Shown piece by piece: positions 44,034 to 53,316 of a DNA stretch of 64,000 bases. The notes under the pieces are model-generated. The model was not told the origin of the DNA and made no database searches. It saw only the letters and a list, made by a program, of their open reading frames with translations. Within the stretch, counting starts at the first letter, position 1, and the number at the start of each line of letters is the position of its first letter. Made by a program: the position numbers and the translations under genes. Origin of the DNA: Tindallia magadiensis (GTDB taxonomy: Bacteria > Bacillota > Clostridia > Peptostreptococcales > Tindalliaceae); assembly GCF_900113635.1 (NCBI RefSeq), contig NZ_FOQA01000005.1:108814-172813 (forward strand), in the 5' to 3' direction.

Positions 44034-45146
44034 CTGTTTTCTATTTTGCCCATACCACCGCCAATGATAGTCTGGTTTTTTGCCGACGATATAGAAACCA
44101 AAGGAAAAGCGACTGATCATATCTGTTGCCAATATAGAACCTACTGTACTAATAGCAAACAATAGAACCAATGTTACAATCGGGTGGATCAACATCAGCC
44201 GATAGGTCTCTATTCCATAGGTGATCCAGTATAAAAAAAACATATGGAGCAAATAAATCCCAAAAGAAAATTTGTTCAGCAGATGAAAGATGATCGGGAT
44301 TCTTTTCATTTGGAAGGCTTGTCTAAAAAGAATAAAAATCATGGATGTTGACAGAAAAACGATGTCTATTCTTCTGGAGCTGTCTTCTGTGATGATGGCC
44401 TGACTGTAAAAATAAAAAACAAGCATTCCTGCCAGGATAGGTGCCAATATTGATTTTTTTCCCATATTCATTGTTTTTTCTTTTAATACCTCAAAATTTC
44501 TTCCACCATAATAACCCAAGGTAAAGTAAAAAAGCCAAGATGGAAAAGGAACCCAGGATAAAGCTCTCCATACGTATTCACCATAAGCAATGTCTGGATA
44601 GGGCGTCATGTTGAAGTAGCTGAGATACAGCAAATTTACTGCCAACGAGATAGGAAGAATCAGCTTTGCTCGGTTATCTTCCAGCCATTTTCCCAACCAT
44701 TGGTGCAAGAGGTAGAACTGAAAAATAACAACGATAAAAAATCCATGGTTATAAAAACCAAAAAACAGGTTTTGAAAAATATATACCAAGAAACTACTGA
44801 ATAACCCTTCGGATATCAAAGTTTCTCTTGATTCATGGACCATAATAACCGCATATAAAACGCTCATGGATACATAGGGTATCAAAATATATTGGGCTCT
44901 CTTTCTTAAAAAGTGCTTCGGTACTTCGGGACCATATGCATAAGAAATAAGAAACTCTGAGAGAAATATAAAGATAGGCGTTCCGAAAGTAAACAACAAC
45001 CGTAAGGTCATCAATAACGTGATTTGACTTTCTGAAAGAGCATATTCATGGATTTCGACAACCCTAGTCATCGAATGCACAAAAACGACGCAGAGACAGG
45101 CAATACTACGAATAAAATGTAATTCCTCGATGCGTTTTTTCTTCAT
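44022..45146 (-). CDS. Acyltransferase family 3 membrane protein
   Basis: A 374-residue protein with about ten membrane helices. The N-terminal motif RIEELHFIRSIACLCVVFVHS is that of acyltransferase 3/OatA/IcaC proteins, which O-acetylate cell-surface polysaccharides. There is no extracellular SGNH domain. The target is unknown. Its 3' end overlaps the serine hydrolase gene, and both may act on the cell envelope. Confidence 0.85.
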   Translation of the reverse strand: MKKKRIEELHFIRSIACLCVVFVHSMTRVVEIHEYALSESQITLLMTLRLLFTFGTPIFIFLSEFLISYAYGPEVPKHFLRKRAQYILIPYVSMSVLYAVIMVHESRETLISEGLFSSFLVYIFQNLFFGFYNHGFFIVVIFQFYLLHQWLGKWLEDNRAKLILPISLAVNLLYLSYFNMTPYPDIAYGEYVWRALSWVPFPSWLFYFTLGYYGGRNFEVLKEKTMNMGKKSILAPILAGMLVFYFYSQAIITEDSSRRIDIVFLSTSMIFILFRQAFQMKRIPIIFHLLNKFSFGIYLLHMFFLYWITYGIETYRLMLIHPIVTLVLLFAISTVGSILATDMISRFSFGFYIVGKKPDYHWRWYGQNRKQLHF

Positions 45147-45318
45147 TATAAATTAACCTCTTGTTTATGGTATTGTGTGTCTATACACTTCACCACATTA
45201 TACCATGGGTGTCAAAAATAGCTCCAGCTGCTATTATCAACAAATCAAAAACATCCAATCCTCATCTGCGCAAGCTATTATGATGCAATCTATCCTATAA
45301 GAAGGAGCAGTGATACTG

Positions 45319-46239
45319 ATGATCATCGGCATTCCAAGAGCTTTTCTTTATCATCGATACCGGCATTTATGGGAAACCTTTTTTGACGAACTGAATATTT
45401 CCTATGTGGTAAGCCCTGAAACCACCAGAGAAATTCTTAATGACGGTATCACCTATGCCATCGACGAAGCCTGCCTGTCTTCGAAAATTTATCTAGGTCA
45501 CGTTGCCTGGCTTATGAACCGTTGTGATGCTATTTTAGTGCCTCGTGTAGATAACTATGGCAGTGATGGCATTGTCTGTACAAAATTCCAAGCATTATAT
45601 GACGTAGTTCATAATACATTCCGAGAGAACAAACCTACTCTTTTAGACTACAATATTGACTTTAAAAATGCGGATGCCGAATTCCGGGGTTTTATCAAAA
45701 TGGGCAAAAAATTAGGCAAGAAACGGTCTACCAGCATGCGGGCTTACCTAGTGGCTCGCCAAACACAAAAATCCATCGAAATTATGGAAACGAAAAAATT
45801 GGAAGAACAGTTAAAGGCGTCGGGAATCAAAGTCCTTCTTGTTGCTCACCGATACAATATTGATGATCAGTATATTGGGGCACCGATTTTATACCATCTG
45901 AAGGATTTAGGAGTAACCGCCTTATTGGGAGAAGCTGCGAATCGAAAAGAAGCCATCGCTGAAGCTGAAAAAGTAACCGACACCCTTCCCTGGGCTTTTA
46001 ATAAGGAACTGGTCGGTGCTGTTTCCCTTTATCAGAACAAAATTGATGGTGTTATTTTAATCAGTTCTTTTCCCTGCGGTCCAGATTCTCTGGTCAATGA
46101 AATGATCAACCGACGATTTCCTCAGCTGCCAATGCTGAACCTAATGCTGGATGGTCAGGAAGGAAGTGCCGGTATGGAAACCCGACTAGAAAGTTTTATT
46201 GATATTATTAAATTTAAGCGAGATGATCTCTATGTCTAA
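45319..46239 (+). CDS. Acyl-CoA dehydratase activase-related protein (DUF2229), part 1 of split system
   Basis: A 306-residue protein beginning MIIGIPRAFLYHRYRHLWETFF, the signature of DUF2229 proteins related to the 2-hydroxyacyl-CoA dehydratase family. CLSSKIYLGH and SFPCGPDSLV supply likely cluster cysteines. In many clostridia this part, the following HgdB-like part and an activase are fused in a single large protein; here they are separate adjacent genes. ATG 45319 is preferred over GTG 45310 because of spacing from GAAGGAG. Function is unknown. Confidence 0.75.
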   Translation: MIIGIPRAFLYHRYRHLWETFFDELNISYVVSPETTREILNDGITYAIDEACLSSKIYLGHVAWLMNRCDAILVPRVDNYGSDGIVCTKFQALYDVVHNTFRENKPTLLDYNIDFKNADAEFRGFIKMGKKLGKKRSTSMRAYLVARQTQKSIEIMETKKLEEQLKASGIKVLLVAHRYNIDDQYIGAPILYHLKDLGVTALLGEAANRKEAIAEAEKVTDTLPWAFNKELVGAVSLYQNKIDGVILISSFPCGPDSLVNEMINRRFPQLPMLNLMLDGQEGSAGMETRLESFIDIIKFKRDDLYV

Positions 46240-47305
46240 TCATAAACAGCGTATCAGTTTTCCTCATGTTGGTAATTATTGGGTACCCCTAAAATACCTC
46301 TTTACAGAGGGAATGGGAGTTGACTATGTGGTCCCTCCGGCTATCACTAAAAAAACTTTGGATATCGGCAGCCAGCATAGCCCGGATTTTGTATGTACAC
46401 CTTTTAAGTATAACTTGGGCAATTATATCGAAACCATCGAAGCCGGTGCTAATACGTTGGTTCAAACCGGCGGTGTTTGTCGTCTTGGTTATTATGGCGA
46501 ATTGCATGAACAGATTTTATCTGATCTCGGCTATGAGGTTCAATTTGTTAACACAGCCCGAGCCAGTTTTCCCAGACCAGTAACTATGTATCATCTTTTT
46601 AAGGAAGTTAATCCAGAGATGACGATTAAGCAGATCGGCAAAGCCATTCCTGTATTTTTGAAAATGATAGAGTATACGGACGAACTGGAGGATTATATCC
46701 GAAAAAACATTGGTTTTGAGGTAACGGAAGGTTCGCTGCAACAGGTCTATCAACATTTTTTATTAGAATTGCAGCAGGTAAAGGATAAACGTCAGTTAAA
46801 AGCCCTGTTTACCTCCTGCAAAAAAGAGCTGTTGCAGGTGAAACTCAACCTACCAGCAACAACCTTTCGGGTAGGCATTGTAGGTGAGTATTACACCATT
46901 ATGGAGCCCTTCAGCAATCATTTTATTGAAAAAGAATTAGCAAAAATGGGAATTGTTGTAGATCGATGGATGAATATTACCAATTCTATTATCCGACCAC
47001 CAGAAAAAGAAGTCCGGAAACGGATAAAACCTTATGTTAAATATAATATGGGGGCCACTAGTATGTATACGGTTCACAAGGCCCTTGATTTTGCCAAGAA
47101 AGGGTATGATGGTATTATTCACGTTAAATCCTTTGGCTGCACCCCTGAGATGGACGCCATCCCTGTCCTGCAAAACATCAGTGAAGATTATAAAATACCG
47201 GTTCTCTACTTCAGTTTTGATACACAAACCAGCGACACCGGTATTCAAACAAGACTAGAAGCTTTTTATGACATGATTGTAATGAGAAATGAGGCGAAGG
47301 TATGA
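46232..47305 (+). CDS. HgdB/DUF2229-like 2-hydroxyacyl-CoA dehydratase-family protein, part 2
   Basis: A 357-residue protein with cysteines in DFVCTPFKYNLGNYIE, GGVCRLGYYGELHE and KSFGCTPEMDAIP, each a probable cluster ligand. The C-terminal IPVLYFSFDTQTSDTGIQTRLEAFYDM is the family's conserved end. It overlaps the stop region of the preceding gene and is translated together with it. The start is taken at ATG 46232, with ATG 46223 also possible. It is presumably energised by the activase encoded next. Confidence 0.75.
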   Translation: MSNHKQRISFPHVGNYWVPLKYLFTEGMGVDYVVPPAITKKTLDIGSQHSPDFVCTPFKYNLGNYIETIEAGANTLVQTGGVCRLGYYGELHEQILSDLGYEVQFVNTARASFPRPVTMYHLFKEVNPEMTIKQIGKAIPVFLKMIEYTDELEDYIRKNIGFEVTEGSLQQVYQHFLLELQQVKDKRQLKALFTSCKKELLQVKLNLPATTFRVGIVGEYYTIMEPFSNHFIEKELAKMGIVVDRWMNITNSIIRPPEKEVRKRIKPYVKYNMGATSMYTVHKALDFAKKGYDGIIHVKSFGCTPEMDAIPVLQNISEDYKIPVLYFSFDTQTSDTGIQTRLEAFYDMIVMRNEAKV

Positions 47306-48252
47306 AGAAAGCATATTTAGGCATTGATATTGGTTCCATTTCTACGAAAGGGGTCGTTATCAATGAACATCGCGAAATATTGGCACAGGAATATTTAATG
47401 ACGGAATGCAAACCTATTGAAACCGTAACAAAATTATTAGAAATCTTAAAAGAACAAATGAAAGATCAGCCTTATCAGGTGGTCACCGTCGGAACCACTG
47501 GCAGTGCCCGAAAGCTGATTGGAGCCATTACAGAAGCAGCGGTCATTAAAAACGAAATCACCGCTCACGCTATTGGAACCATTTCCTTGCATCCGGAGGT
47601 TCGGACCATTTTTGAAATTGGTGGTCAGGATTCCAAAATCATTTTAATCGAAAATGGTGTCGTTGTTGATTACGCCATGAACACCTTATGCGCCGCCGGA
47701 ACCGGATCTTTTTTAGCAAGCCAGGCACACCGAATCGGTGTAGCCGTCGAAGATTTTGGGAAAGTGGCTCTTACTTCCACGAATCCCACCTCCCTTGCTG
47801 CCCGCTGTACCGTTTTTGCTGAATCAGACCTGGTTCATAAAGCTCAGATGGGGCACCAAACCAAGGATATTATTGCTGGTTTATGTCATTCCGTCGTGCG
47901 TAATTATCTTAATAATGTGGGAAAAGGAAAAAAAATAGTTCCGCCCATTGTTTTTCAGGGTGGCGTCAGTAAAAACGAAGGGGTTAAGAAAGCTTTCGAG
48001 GAGATTACAGGTCATAAGGTGCTGGTAGACGAAAACGGACACCTGACAGGTGCCCTGGGAACCGCTATTCTAGCTGAAAAATCTGGAGAAGAAAAACCCT
48101 TCACCTTTGAAACACTTGATATGGATTTCACTACGAAAGGCATTGATTGCGAAAAATGCGCTAATCACTGTGAAATCATGTGCGTTTATCGAAATAATAC
48201 TTTGATAGATGCCTGGGGCAATAAATGTGAACAGGGGGCTATCAGAAGCTAA
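47302..48252 (+). CDS. Acyl-CoA dehydratase activase (BadF/HgdC family) with extra C-terminal cysteines
   Basis: A 316-residue ASKHA ATPase. The N-terminal GIDIGSISTKGVVI binds ATP, and the cluster cysteines are in NTLCAAGTGSFL and AARCTVFAESD. A C-terminal tail (about 275-310) holds five more cysteines (CEKCANHCEIMC and KCEQG) that could bind an additional Fe-S cluster, an extension absent from the activase at 21898. ATG overlaps the previous stop (ATGA), so the three genes are translationally coupled. Confidence 0.87.
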   Translation: MKKAYLGIDIGSISTKGVVINEHREILAQEYLMTECKPIETVTKLLEILKEQMKDQPYQVVTVGTTGSARKLIGAITEAAVIKNEITAHAIGTISLHPEVRTIFEIGGQDSKIILIENGVVVDYAMNTLCAAGTGSFLASQAHRIGVAVEDFGKVALTSTNPTSLAARCTVFAESDLVHKAQMGHQTKDIIAGLCHSVVRNYLNNVGKGKKIVPPIVFQGGVSKNEGVKKAFEEITGHKVLVDENGHLTGALGTAILAEKSGEEKPFTFETLDMDFTTKGIDCEKCANHCEIMCVYRNNTLIDAWGNKCEQGAIRS

Positions 48253-48266
48253 GGATCCTATTCTTG

Positions 48267-49412
48267 TTACCCTACTATTTCCTTTAAGGCTTTTATGGTT
48301 TTTTCAATCTCTTCTTCCGTATTAAAGTATCCGAAACTAAAGCGTACGGTTCCTTCCGGGAAGCTTTGAAGGGTTTTATGGGCATGAGGGGCGCAGTGCA
48401 TCCCTGATCTGGTGGCAATGCCATAGTCTTTTGCCAGACGATGAGCCAACTGCCCCAGATCCATCGTTGATGTTTTAATAGAAACAACAGCCGTCCTATT
48501 CTCTAAAGTCATCGGGCCTACCACACTAATTTTCTTAAGGCTTTCAATTTTTTCCAAAAACTGGCGGGTCAGTTTCATTTCATGGTCATGAATTTCCTCA
48601 ATGCCTCTTTCTTTTATCCAGTGTAAAGCGGCGTTCAAGCCATAAATTCCGGGCATATTAAGGGTGCCTGCTTCAAATTTATCCGGCAGGTATTCTGGCT
48701 GAATTTCTTCGTCTGACAAACTACCCGTCCCCCCTTCTATTAACGGTTTCAATGTAGAAGCCAGTCTTTTACTAATCCAAGCCCCGCCCATACCCTGCGG
48801 TCCATATAACCCTTTATGCCCTGTAAAACAGACAGCGTCCGGTAACAGCCGTTGAACATCAATCGGAAGCACTCCTGCTGTTTGAGCCGCATCAATAATC
48901 AGACTCAACCCTTTTTGTTGACAAAAATCAGCGATTGCTTTAAGGTTCATCACACTGCCGGAGACATTGGAAGCATGGGTAATCACAACAGCCTTCGTAT
49001 TTTCCTGCCATGCTTCTTCCATTAGATCCGTTATCAGATATCCTTCTTTCGTACATGGAATTCTGGAAAAGGTAATCTTTTGTTCCATTAGTCGATGCAA
49101 TGGCCGCATCACAGCATTATGTTCCATAGAGCTTACCAGTACATGATCCTCCGGCTTTAGCATTCCCTTCAACACCAAGTTTAAGCTCTCCGTCACATTA
49201 CGGGTAAAAAAAATGCGTTCCGGCTCATTATCATGAAATAAATCCGCCAGCATTTCTCTTGTTTCATAAACAATATTTCCAGCGTCAAAAGCCGATGAAT
49301 AACTGCCCCGACTCACATTACTGCCCACACAGTTTATATAGTGCTTCATTGCCTCCACTACCGATGCAGGTTTTGGAAATGTGGTGGCTGCATTATCGAG
49401 GTATATAGTCAT
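48267..49412 (-). CDS. Cysteine desulfurase family protein (class V aminotransferase)
   Basis: A 381-residue PLP enzyme with the PLP lysine in FTGHKGLYGPQG (Lys200), the N-terminal YLDNAATTFPKP, and a catalytic Cys340 in RSGMHCAPHAHKTL. The family removes sulfur (or selenium) from cysteine (or selenocysteine) as a persulfide/perselenide. It lies opposite yedE, yedF-like and DUF3343 genes, a context typical of the subfamily linked to selenium use, so it may supply selenium to the hydroxylase cofactor or selenophosphate synthase. Inference from context. Confidence 0.87.
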   Translation of the reverse strand: MTIYLDNAATTFPKPASVVEAMKHYINCVGSNVSRGSYSSAFDAGNIVYETREMLADLFHDNEPERIFFTRNVTESLNLVLKGMLKPEDHVLVSSMEHNAVMRPLHRLMEQKITFSRIPCTKEGYLITDLMEEAWQENTKAVVITHASNVSGSVMNLKAIADFCQQKGLSLIIDAAQTAGVLPIDVQRLLPDAVCFTGHKGLYGPQGMGGAWISKRLASTLKPLIEGGTGSLSDEEIQPEYLPDKFEAGTLNMPGIYGLNAALHWIKERGIEEIHDHEMKLTRQFLEKIESLKKISVVGPMTLENRTAVVSIKTSTMDLGQLAHRLAKDYGIATRSGMHCAPHAHKTLQSFPEGTVRFSFGYFNTEEEIEKTIKALKEIVG

Positions 49413-49551
49413 TGCAAAAACTCCTTTCTTAAAACACCCTTCAAAAACCTCTTCTTTCCTATTTAACTGCCTTGCTCTGCCAGCCCTATTTTATCAAAAT
49501 AGTCAGAGGGTATGGATTGAATTATGCTATGTATCCATTTAGTTAATTGAT

Positions 49552-49580
49552 TTAACATTATCTGATATCCTTGTTACACT
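49552..49580 (+). promoter_or_regulatory. Promoter of the yedE operon
   Basis: TTAACA (49552-49557) and TACACT (49575-49580) are separated by 17 nt. The start would be near 49587, 55 nt before the TTG codon at 49642. Confidence 0.55.
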
Positions 49581-49641
49581 CATCTTAACGCTTTATTCTT
49601 TCAACTATTTTTGCAGAATCTCAGATAAGGAGGGTGTTTCA

Positions 49642-50727
49642 TTGGATAGTAAAAAAGGAATGTTAGCAGTCGGTGGCGTTGTAGGTCTTATTTCAGTTTT
49701 ACTAGTGGTAACTGGAAATCCGGTAAACATGGGCTTTTGTATTGCTTGCTTTGTGCGCGATATTGCTGGAGCCGTTGGTATGCATCGTGCTGATGTTGTT
49801 CAGTACGCACGACCAGAAGTGATGGGTCTGGTGCTTGGTGCCTTTGTCATGGCTAAAGTAAGAGGTGAATTTGCTCCTAAAGGTGGTTCTTCTCCTTTTA
49901 TACGCTTTTTTCTGGGAGCTCTTATGATGATTGGCGCCTTGGTTTTTCTGGGCTGCCCCCTTCGGATGGTTCTCAGGCTAGCCGGTGGTGACTTAAATGC
50001 TTTACCTGCTCTGGGTGGGTTTGTCGTCGGTATTGGCATTGGTATTTACTTCTTGAACAACGGCTTTAACCTTAAACGCAATTTCACTCTGGCAAAGCCG
50101 GAAGCATATGCCTTTCCATTTCTAAACCTTTTGCTCCTTGTTTTACTCGTCGTATTTCCCGGTGTCCTTTTTGTCAGCGAAAGCGGTCCTGGATCCATGC
50201 AGGCACCGATTTTAATCGCTTTAGCTGCCGGTTTAGTCGTTGGTGCTTTGGCTCAGCGGACACGTCTTTGCACCATGGGTGGACTACGAGATATTGTTCT
50301 GTTTCGAGATCACTACCTGTTTCTCGGATTTTTAGGCATTTTTCTAGTCTCTCTCGTTGGAAATATTGCTACCGGCAACTTCACTCTTGGGTTTGAAGGT
50401 CAACCTGTTGCGCATACAGAAAGTTTATGGAATTTCATGGGAATGGTTGTTGTTGGTTTCTCGGCCGTTTTGCTCGGCGGATGCCCTTTACGACAACTGA
50501 TTTTAGCCGCAGAAGGAAATACGGATTCAGCAATAACCGTGATGGGGCTTTTGGTGGGTGCAGCTTTTGCTCACAATATGTCCTTAGCATCAAGCCCTGC
50601 AGGAGCAACCCCTAATGGTAAAATAGTGGTACTTGCTTCTCTCGTTATTATGACGGTTATTGCTTACTTTAACTCAGAACTTGTCGGCCAGGAAGAAAAA
50701 GGAGGCGTAAAAGTTGAACAAAATTGA
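49642..50727 (+). CDS. yedE: YedE-family selenium metabolism membrane transporter
   Basis: A 361-residue YeeE/YedE protein with about ten helices. The repeated signatures FLGCPLRMVLRLAGGDLNAL and GGCPLRQLILAAEGNTDS each contain the cysteine proposed to pass the chalcogen through the pore. YeeE relatives import thiosulfate, while the YedE branch accompanies selenium-using pathways. It starts with TTG 49642, 7 nt after AAGGAGG. The TusA-like gene overlaps its 3' end by 14 nt, so the two act together. Confidence 0.88.
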   Translation: MDSKKGMLAVGGVVGLISVLLVVTGNPVNMGFCIACFVRDIAGAVGMHRADVVQYARPEVMGLVLGAFVMAKVRGEFAPKGGSSPFIRFFLGALMMIGALVFLGCPLRMVLRLAGGDLNALPALGGFVVGIGIGIYFLNNGFNLKRNFTLAKPEAYAFPFLNLLLLVLLVVFPGVLFVSESGPGSMQAPILIALAAGLVVGALAQRTRLCTMGGLRDIVLFRDHYLFLGFLGIFLVSLVGNIATGNFTLGFEGQPVAHTESLWNFMGMVVVGFSAVLLGGCPLRQLILAAEGNTDSAITVMGLLVGAAFAHNMSLASSPAGATPNGKIVVLASLVIMTVIAYFNSELVGQEEKGGVKVEQN

Positions 50728-50923
50728 TACCAGTGGTCTATCTTGTCCTCAGCCCGTATTATTAACTAAAAAGGCATTGCAGTCTGAACCGGAGAGTCTC
50801 ACGATCCTCGTTGATAACGAAACGGCTAAGGCTAATGTTTTGCGTTATCTTAAAAGAGCTGGCTACCAAGTTGATTGGGAAGAAGCTGGTGAAAGCATTC
50901 AGCTTCTCGCTACAAAATCTTAA
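50714..50923 (+). CDS. YedF/TusA-like sulfurtransferase (SirA domain)
   Basis: A 69-residue SirA/TusA-type protein with the active-site motif GLSCPQPVLLTKKAL (Cys13). TusA-like partners accept sulfur or selenium as a persulfide from the transporter or from a cysteine desulfurase. The start is TTG 50714, 8 nt after AAGGAGG inside the end of yedE. It lacks the C-terminal DsrE domain of full-length YedF. Confidence 0.85.
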   Translation: MNKIDTSGLSCPQPVLLTKKALQSEPESLTILVDNETAKANVLRYLKRAGYQVDWEEAGESIQLLATKS

Positions 50924-50955
50924 CCGGACAAAATGATCCGCAAAGGAAGATCCTT

Positions 50956-51195
50956 ATGCCAGAATATGTAGTATTGTTTTATACTCATTCAGGAGCTATT
51001 AAATTTGATCGAAAAGCAACAAAGAATGGTTACCGGGTCGAACTAATGCCGGTGCCAAGAAAACTTAGTTCAAATTGCGGAGTTTCAGCAAAAATTCAGT
51101 TAGACAGCTCCATCAATGAGCTAATTGATGAAGAAATCGAAAAAATATATCGCATCTGTGAAAAAGAATATCAATTAGTCTATAGCCAGGAATAG
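50956..51195 (+). CDS. DUF3343 protein (putative Se/S carrier-like)
   Basis: A 79-residue protein of the DUF3343 family, containing PVPRKLSSNCGVSAKI with a single conserved cysteine. It follows the yedE and TusA-like genes and probably receives selenium or sulfur in the same relay. It is a shorter paralogue of the protein encoded at 23945-24247. AAAGGA lies upstream of ATG. Confidence 0.8.
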   Translation: MPEYVVLFYTHSGAIKFDRKATKNGYRVELMPVPRKLSSNCGVSAKIQLDSSINELIDEEIEKIYRICEKEYQLVYSQE

Positions 51196-51202
51196 TAAAA
51201 AC

Positions 51203-51238
51203 CGGGGAAAGATCCTGTTATCTTCCCCCGATTTTCTT
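51203..51238 (+). terminator. Terminator of the yedE operon
   Basis: An 11-bp stem with one mismatch (CGGGGAAAGAT with ATCTTCCCCCG) is followed by ATTTTCTTTTT. It starts 8 nt after the DUF3343 stop. Confidence 0.8.
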
Positions 51239-51293
51239 TTTATCTTTCATTTATTAGGTTTTATCTTTGTTTTTCTTGATTCAACTGATTCAA

Positions 51294-52097
51294 CTAATTT
51301 AACTGATTTTTCATTAGAAGAATCGCTTCCAGTACCCCACCAGCAATATTTCTTGCTTTTTCTGAAATAGTGTAACAGTATTCGAGTTTTCCTCTTGGAT
51401 CTACATCGGCTATTTTTAATGACTTCGGCACATGCGTTCCGTCTTTGATCAATCCTCTCAGCACTCCATCAATTTCAGTTATTACCGGAACTCCTTCCAC
51501 TTCTGCAATTTTTTCACCGCTTTTTACTAAATCGCCTATTTTTTTTATGGCTTTTAAAACGCCTTCTTTAGGTGCTCTGATGACCCGCTGATCTGTCATG
51601 CCCATAATATCACCCGGACTTCCTGTATCTGGCTCGGCACCGCCTTCAAAGATGAGCCGTCCCAAGTTATGCCCACGATTTGTTTCGATGACAATATCCA
51701 CATCCCTACCCGCTACAAATCCGGGACCAATAGCAATGGTAATAGGAGCCATTTTTCGATGAGTTCCTGACTTCCTTTTCTCCATAATGGCGTCCACCAC
51801 TACATCAAAAGATAAGGTGGTAAGAATATCTGCCTTTGCGTCTACTAAAACAGGTATGATTCCTTTCTCCCATAGTTTTTGTATGTCATCTATTTCATCA
51901 ATACGCTGGGCTTCTATACCTTCTACCAAGGCTTTTCCCTCTGAAACAGCTTCGGAAAAAGCTACTTCCCGCCGAATAGCCAAAGGACTATCCGTCTCCA
52001 ATACCAGCACCCGAAAACCACTCCGATGTAGTTTATGGATAATGGCCGTTCCTAAATCTCCCCCACTTCTGACAGCAACTTTCATCCCTTGGTTCAT
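51294..52097 (-). CDS. yqeB: YqeB-type selenium-dependent molybdenum hydroxylase accessory protein
   Basis: A 267-residue protein of the EF2563/YqeB family. It starts with a Rossmann-like VAVRSGGDLGTAIIHKLHRSGF-type segment (residues about 7-27) and has GPGFVAGRDVDIVIETNRGHNLGR-like residues in its middle. It is one of the two marker families (with YqeC) of selenium-dependent molybdenum hydroxylase maturation; the reaction is unknown. AAAAAGGAGG lies upstream of ATG 52097. The other accessory genes lie at 40476-42694 and 53317-54336. Confidence 0.87.
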   Translation of the reverse strand: MNQGMKVAVRSGGDLGTAIIHKLHRSGFRVLVLETDSPLAIRREVAFSEAVSEGKALVEGIEAQRIDEIDDIQKLWEKGIIPVLVDAKADILTTLSFDVVVDAIMEKRKSGTHRKMAPITIAIGPGFVAGRDVDIVIETNRGHNLGRLIFEGGAEPDTGSPGDIMGMTDQRVIRAPKEGVLKAIKKIGDLVKSGEKIAEVEGVPVITEIDGVLRGLIKDGTHVPKSLKIADVDPRGKLEYCYTISEKARNIAGGVLEAILLMKNQLN

Positions 52098-52131
52098 AGG
52101 ATATTTCCTCCTTTTTGCCTCGTATCACCAC

Positions 52132-52683
52132 TTAGTGTGATGCTATTTTTTCAGAATAATCCTTTAGGTTTTCGCCCCAAGGGGCTGCTTTGAATATTGT
52201 ACGACCAATGATAATTGCCAGTACAGCTCCTATCAAAATATCCAAAGGATAATGCACCCCTACCATTACCCTAGACAAACCGGTAATTCCAGCCAATGCC
52301 AGTGCCCATCTTCCAGCTCTTTTGTTGACATGCCATATTGCTACAGCAATCACAAAGGCGCTTACAGCATGCATGCTTGGAAGGGAGCCGTTAGAATCAT
52401 GATAAATTAAGCTATCAATATCCATGGCAACAAAAGGGCGCGGTCTTTCATAAAGAAAACGAATAATATGAACCGTTATAAACGCAGTAGCCGGAGCTAT
52501 CAAGAAAGGAACCACCGTTTTTTTTCTCTTTACCAGCAAGATCCCTATTCCCACCATATATAAAATAGCAAAAATCCTGGAGGAACTATTGGTAATGGCT
52601 ACCATTAGATCTCCCAGTCCGTCATTTTTATCAGCTAACTGAAACAAGTTCATAAACAATATTTCATCAATCCTTAAAAGCAT
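52132..52683 (-). CDS. PAP2-family phosphatase
   Basis: A 183-residue membrane phosphatase with the three PAP2 motifs: YERPRPF near residue 73, LPSMHAVSAF near 95 and SRVMVGVHYPLDILIG near 130-145. Members dephosphorylate undecaprenyl pyrophosphate or phosphatidate. It lies between yqeB and a small membrane protein and does not obviously belong with the molybdenum genes. Confidence 0.88.
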   Translation of the reverse strand: MLLRIDEILFMNLFQLADKNDGLGDLMVAITNSSSRIFAILYMVGIGILLVKRKKTVVPFLIAPATAFITVHIIRFLYERPRPFVAMDIDSLIYHDSNGSLPSMHAVSAFVIAVAIWHVNKRAGRWALALAGITGLSRVMVGVHYPLDILIGAVLAIIIGRTIFKAAPWGENLKDYSEKIASH

Positions 52684-52735
52684 ATTACAATCACCTACTC
52701 AATACGTATTTAGAGTCACACTCTATTTTTTTCTT

Positions 52736-52770
52736 TACAAAAAAGCACCCTAGATTATCTTACTAGGGGG
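52736..52770 (-). terminator. Terminator between small membrane protein and PAP2 genes
   Basis: A 6-bp stem (CCCTAG with CTAGGG, extended by G/C neighbours) has a 9-nt loop and is followed on the minus strand by TGCTTTTTTG. Confidence 0.65.
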
Positions 52771-52862
52771 ATCTTGTACGTTACCATTTCTATACTGCCT
52801 ATTTCTTTACCCTATGTCAATATTTTCCAAAGGGTTTTCTGAAATCATCTATTCAATGGGCT

Positions 52863-53210
52863 TCAATCATCTTTCATTGAATCATAAATCAAGGCTTCTC
52901 TAGCTGCCTGTGTCGGATCCTCTTCCGGCGGTTTTTCATTTGCCGCATATCCAATATCATATTTTAGCACCACATCAAACAGTATTGCAATCAATCCCAA
53001 TAAAATCGCTAACCCTAGAAAAATAAAACCAATAGCTACGCCCAACTGAGTCAAAAGAACAAAAAGAAATCCTCCCAACACTAAAAACATAAGACCGGCT
53101 ATGGTTCGATAATATCGGTTTGTTTTTTTGTTCCGATATTTTGTTGCAGACTCCGTCGGCTTTAATAGATCCGGATCTGTCGGCACTGGTTTTCCATTAA
53201 CGTATCTCAT
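52863..53210 (-). CDS. Small membrane protein of unknown function
   Basis: A 115-residue protein with two closely spaced membrane helices (about 37-58 and 62-85) flanked by charged, cytoplasmic-looking ends. I do not recognise the family. GGAGG is 9 nt upstream of ATG 53210. It is a separate transcription unit or the tail of the MoeA-like gene's transcript, and a terminator follows. Confidence 0.65.
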   Translation of the reverse strand: MRYVNGKPVPTDPDLLKPTESATKYRNKKTNRYYRTIAGLMFLVLGGFLFVLLTQLGVAIGFIFLGLAILLGLIAILFDVVLKYDIGYAANEKPPEEDPTQAAREALIYDSMKDD

Positions 53211-53316
53211 TTTCCCTGCCTCCTCTGAAAGAGCAACGTTTTTATCTCCTTAACAGAATAATACCCGTTAATCTTTTCTTTAAAGAGCACTCCCCTTAAA
53301 AGATTATGTTCTTTCT

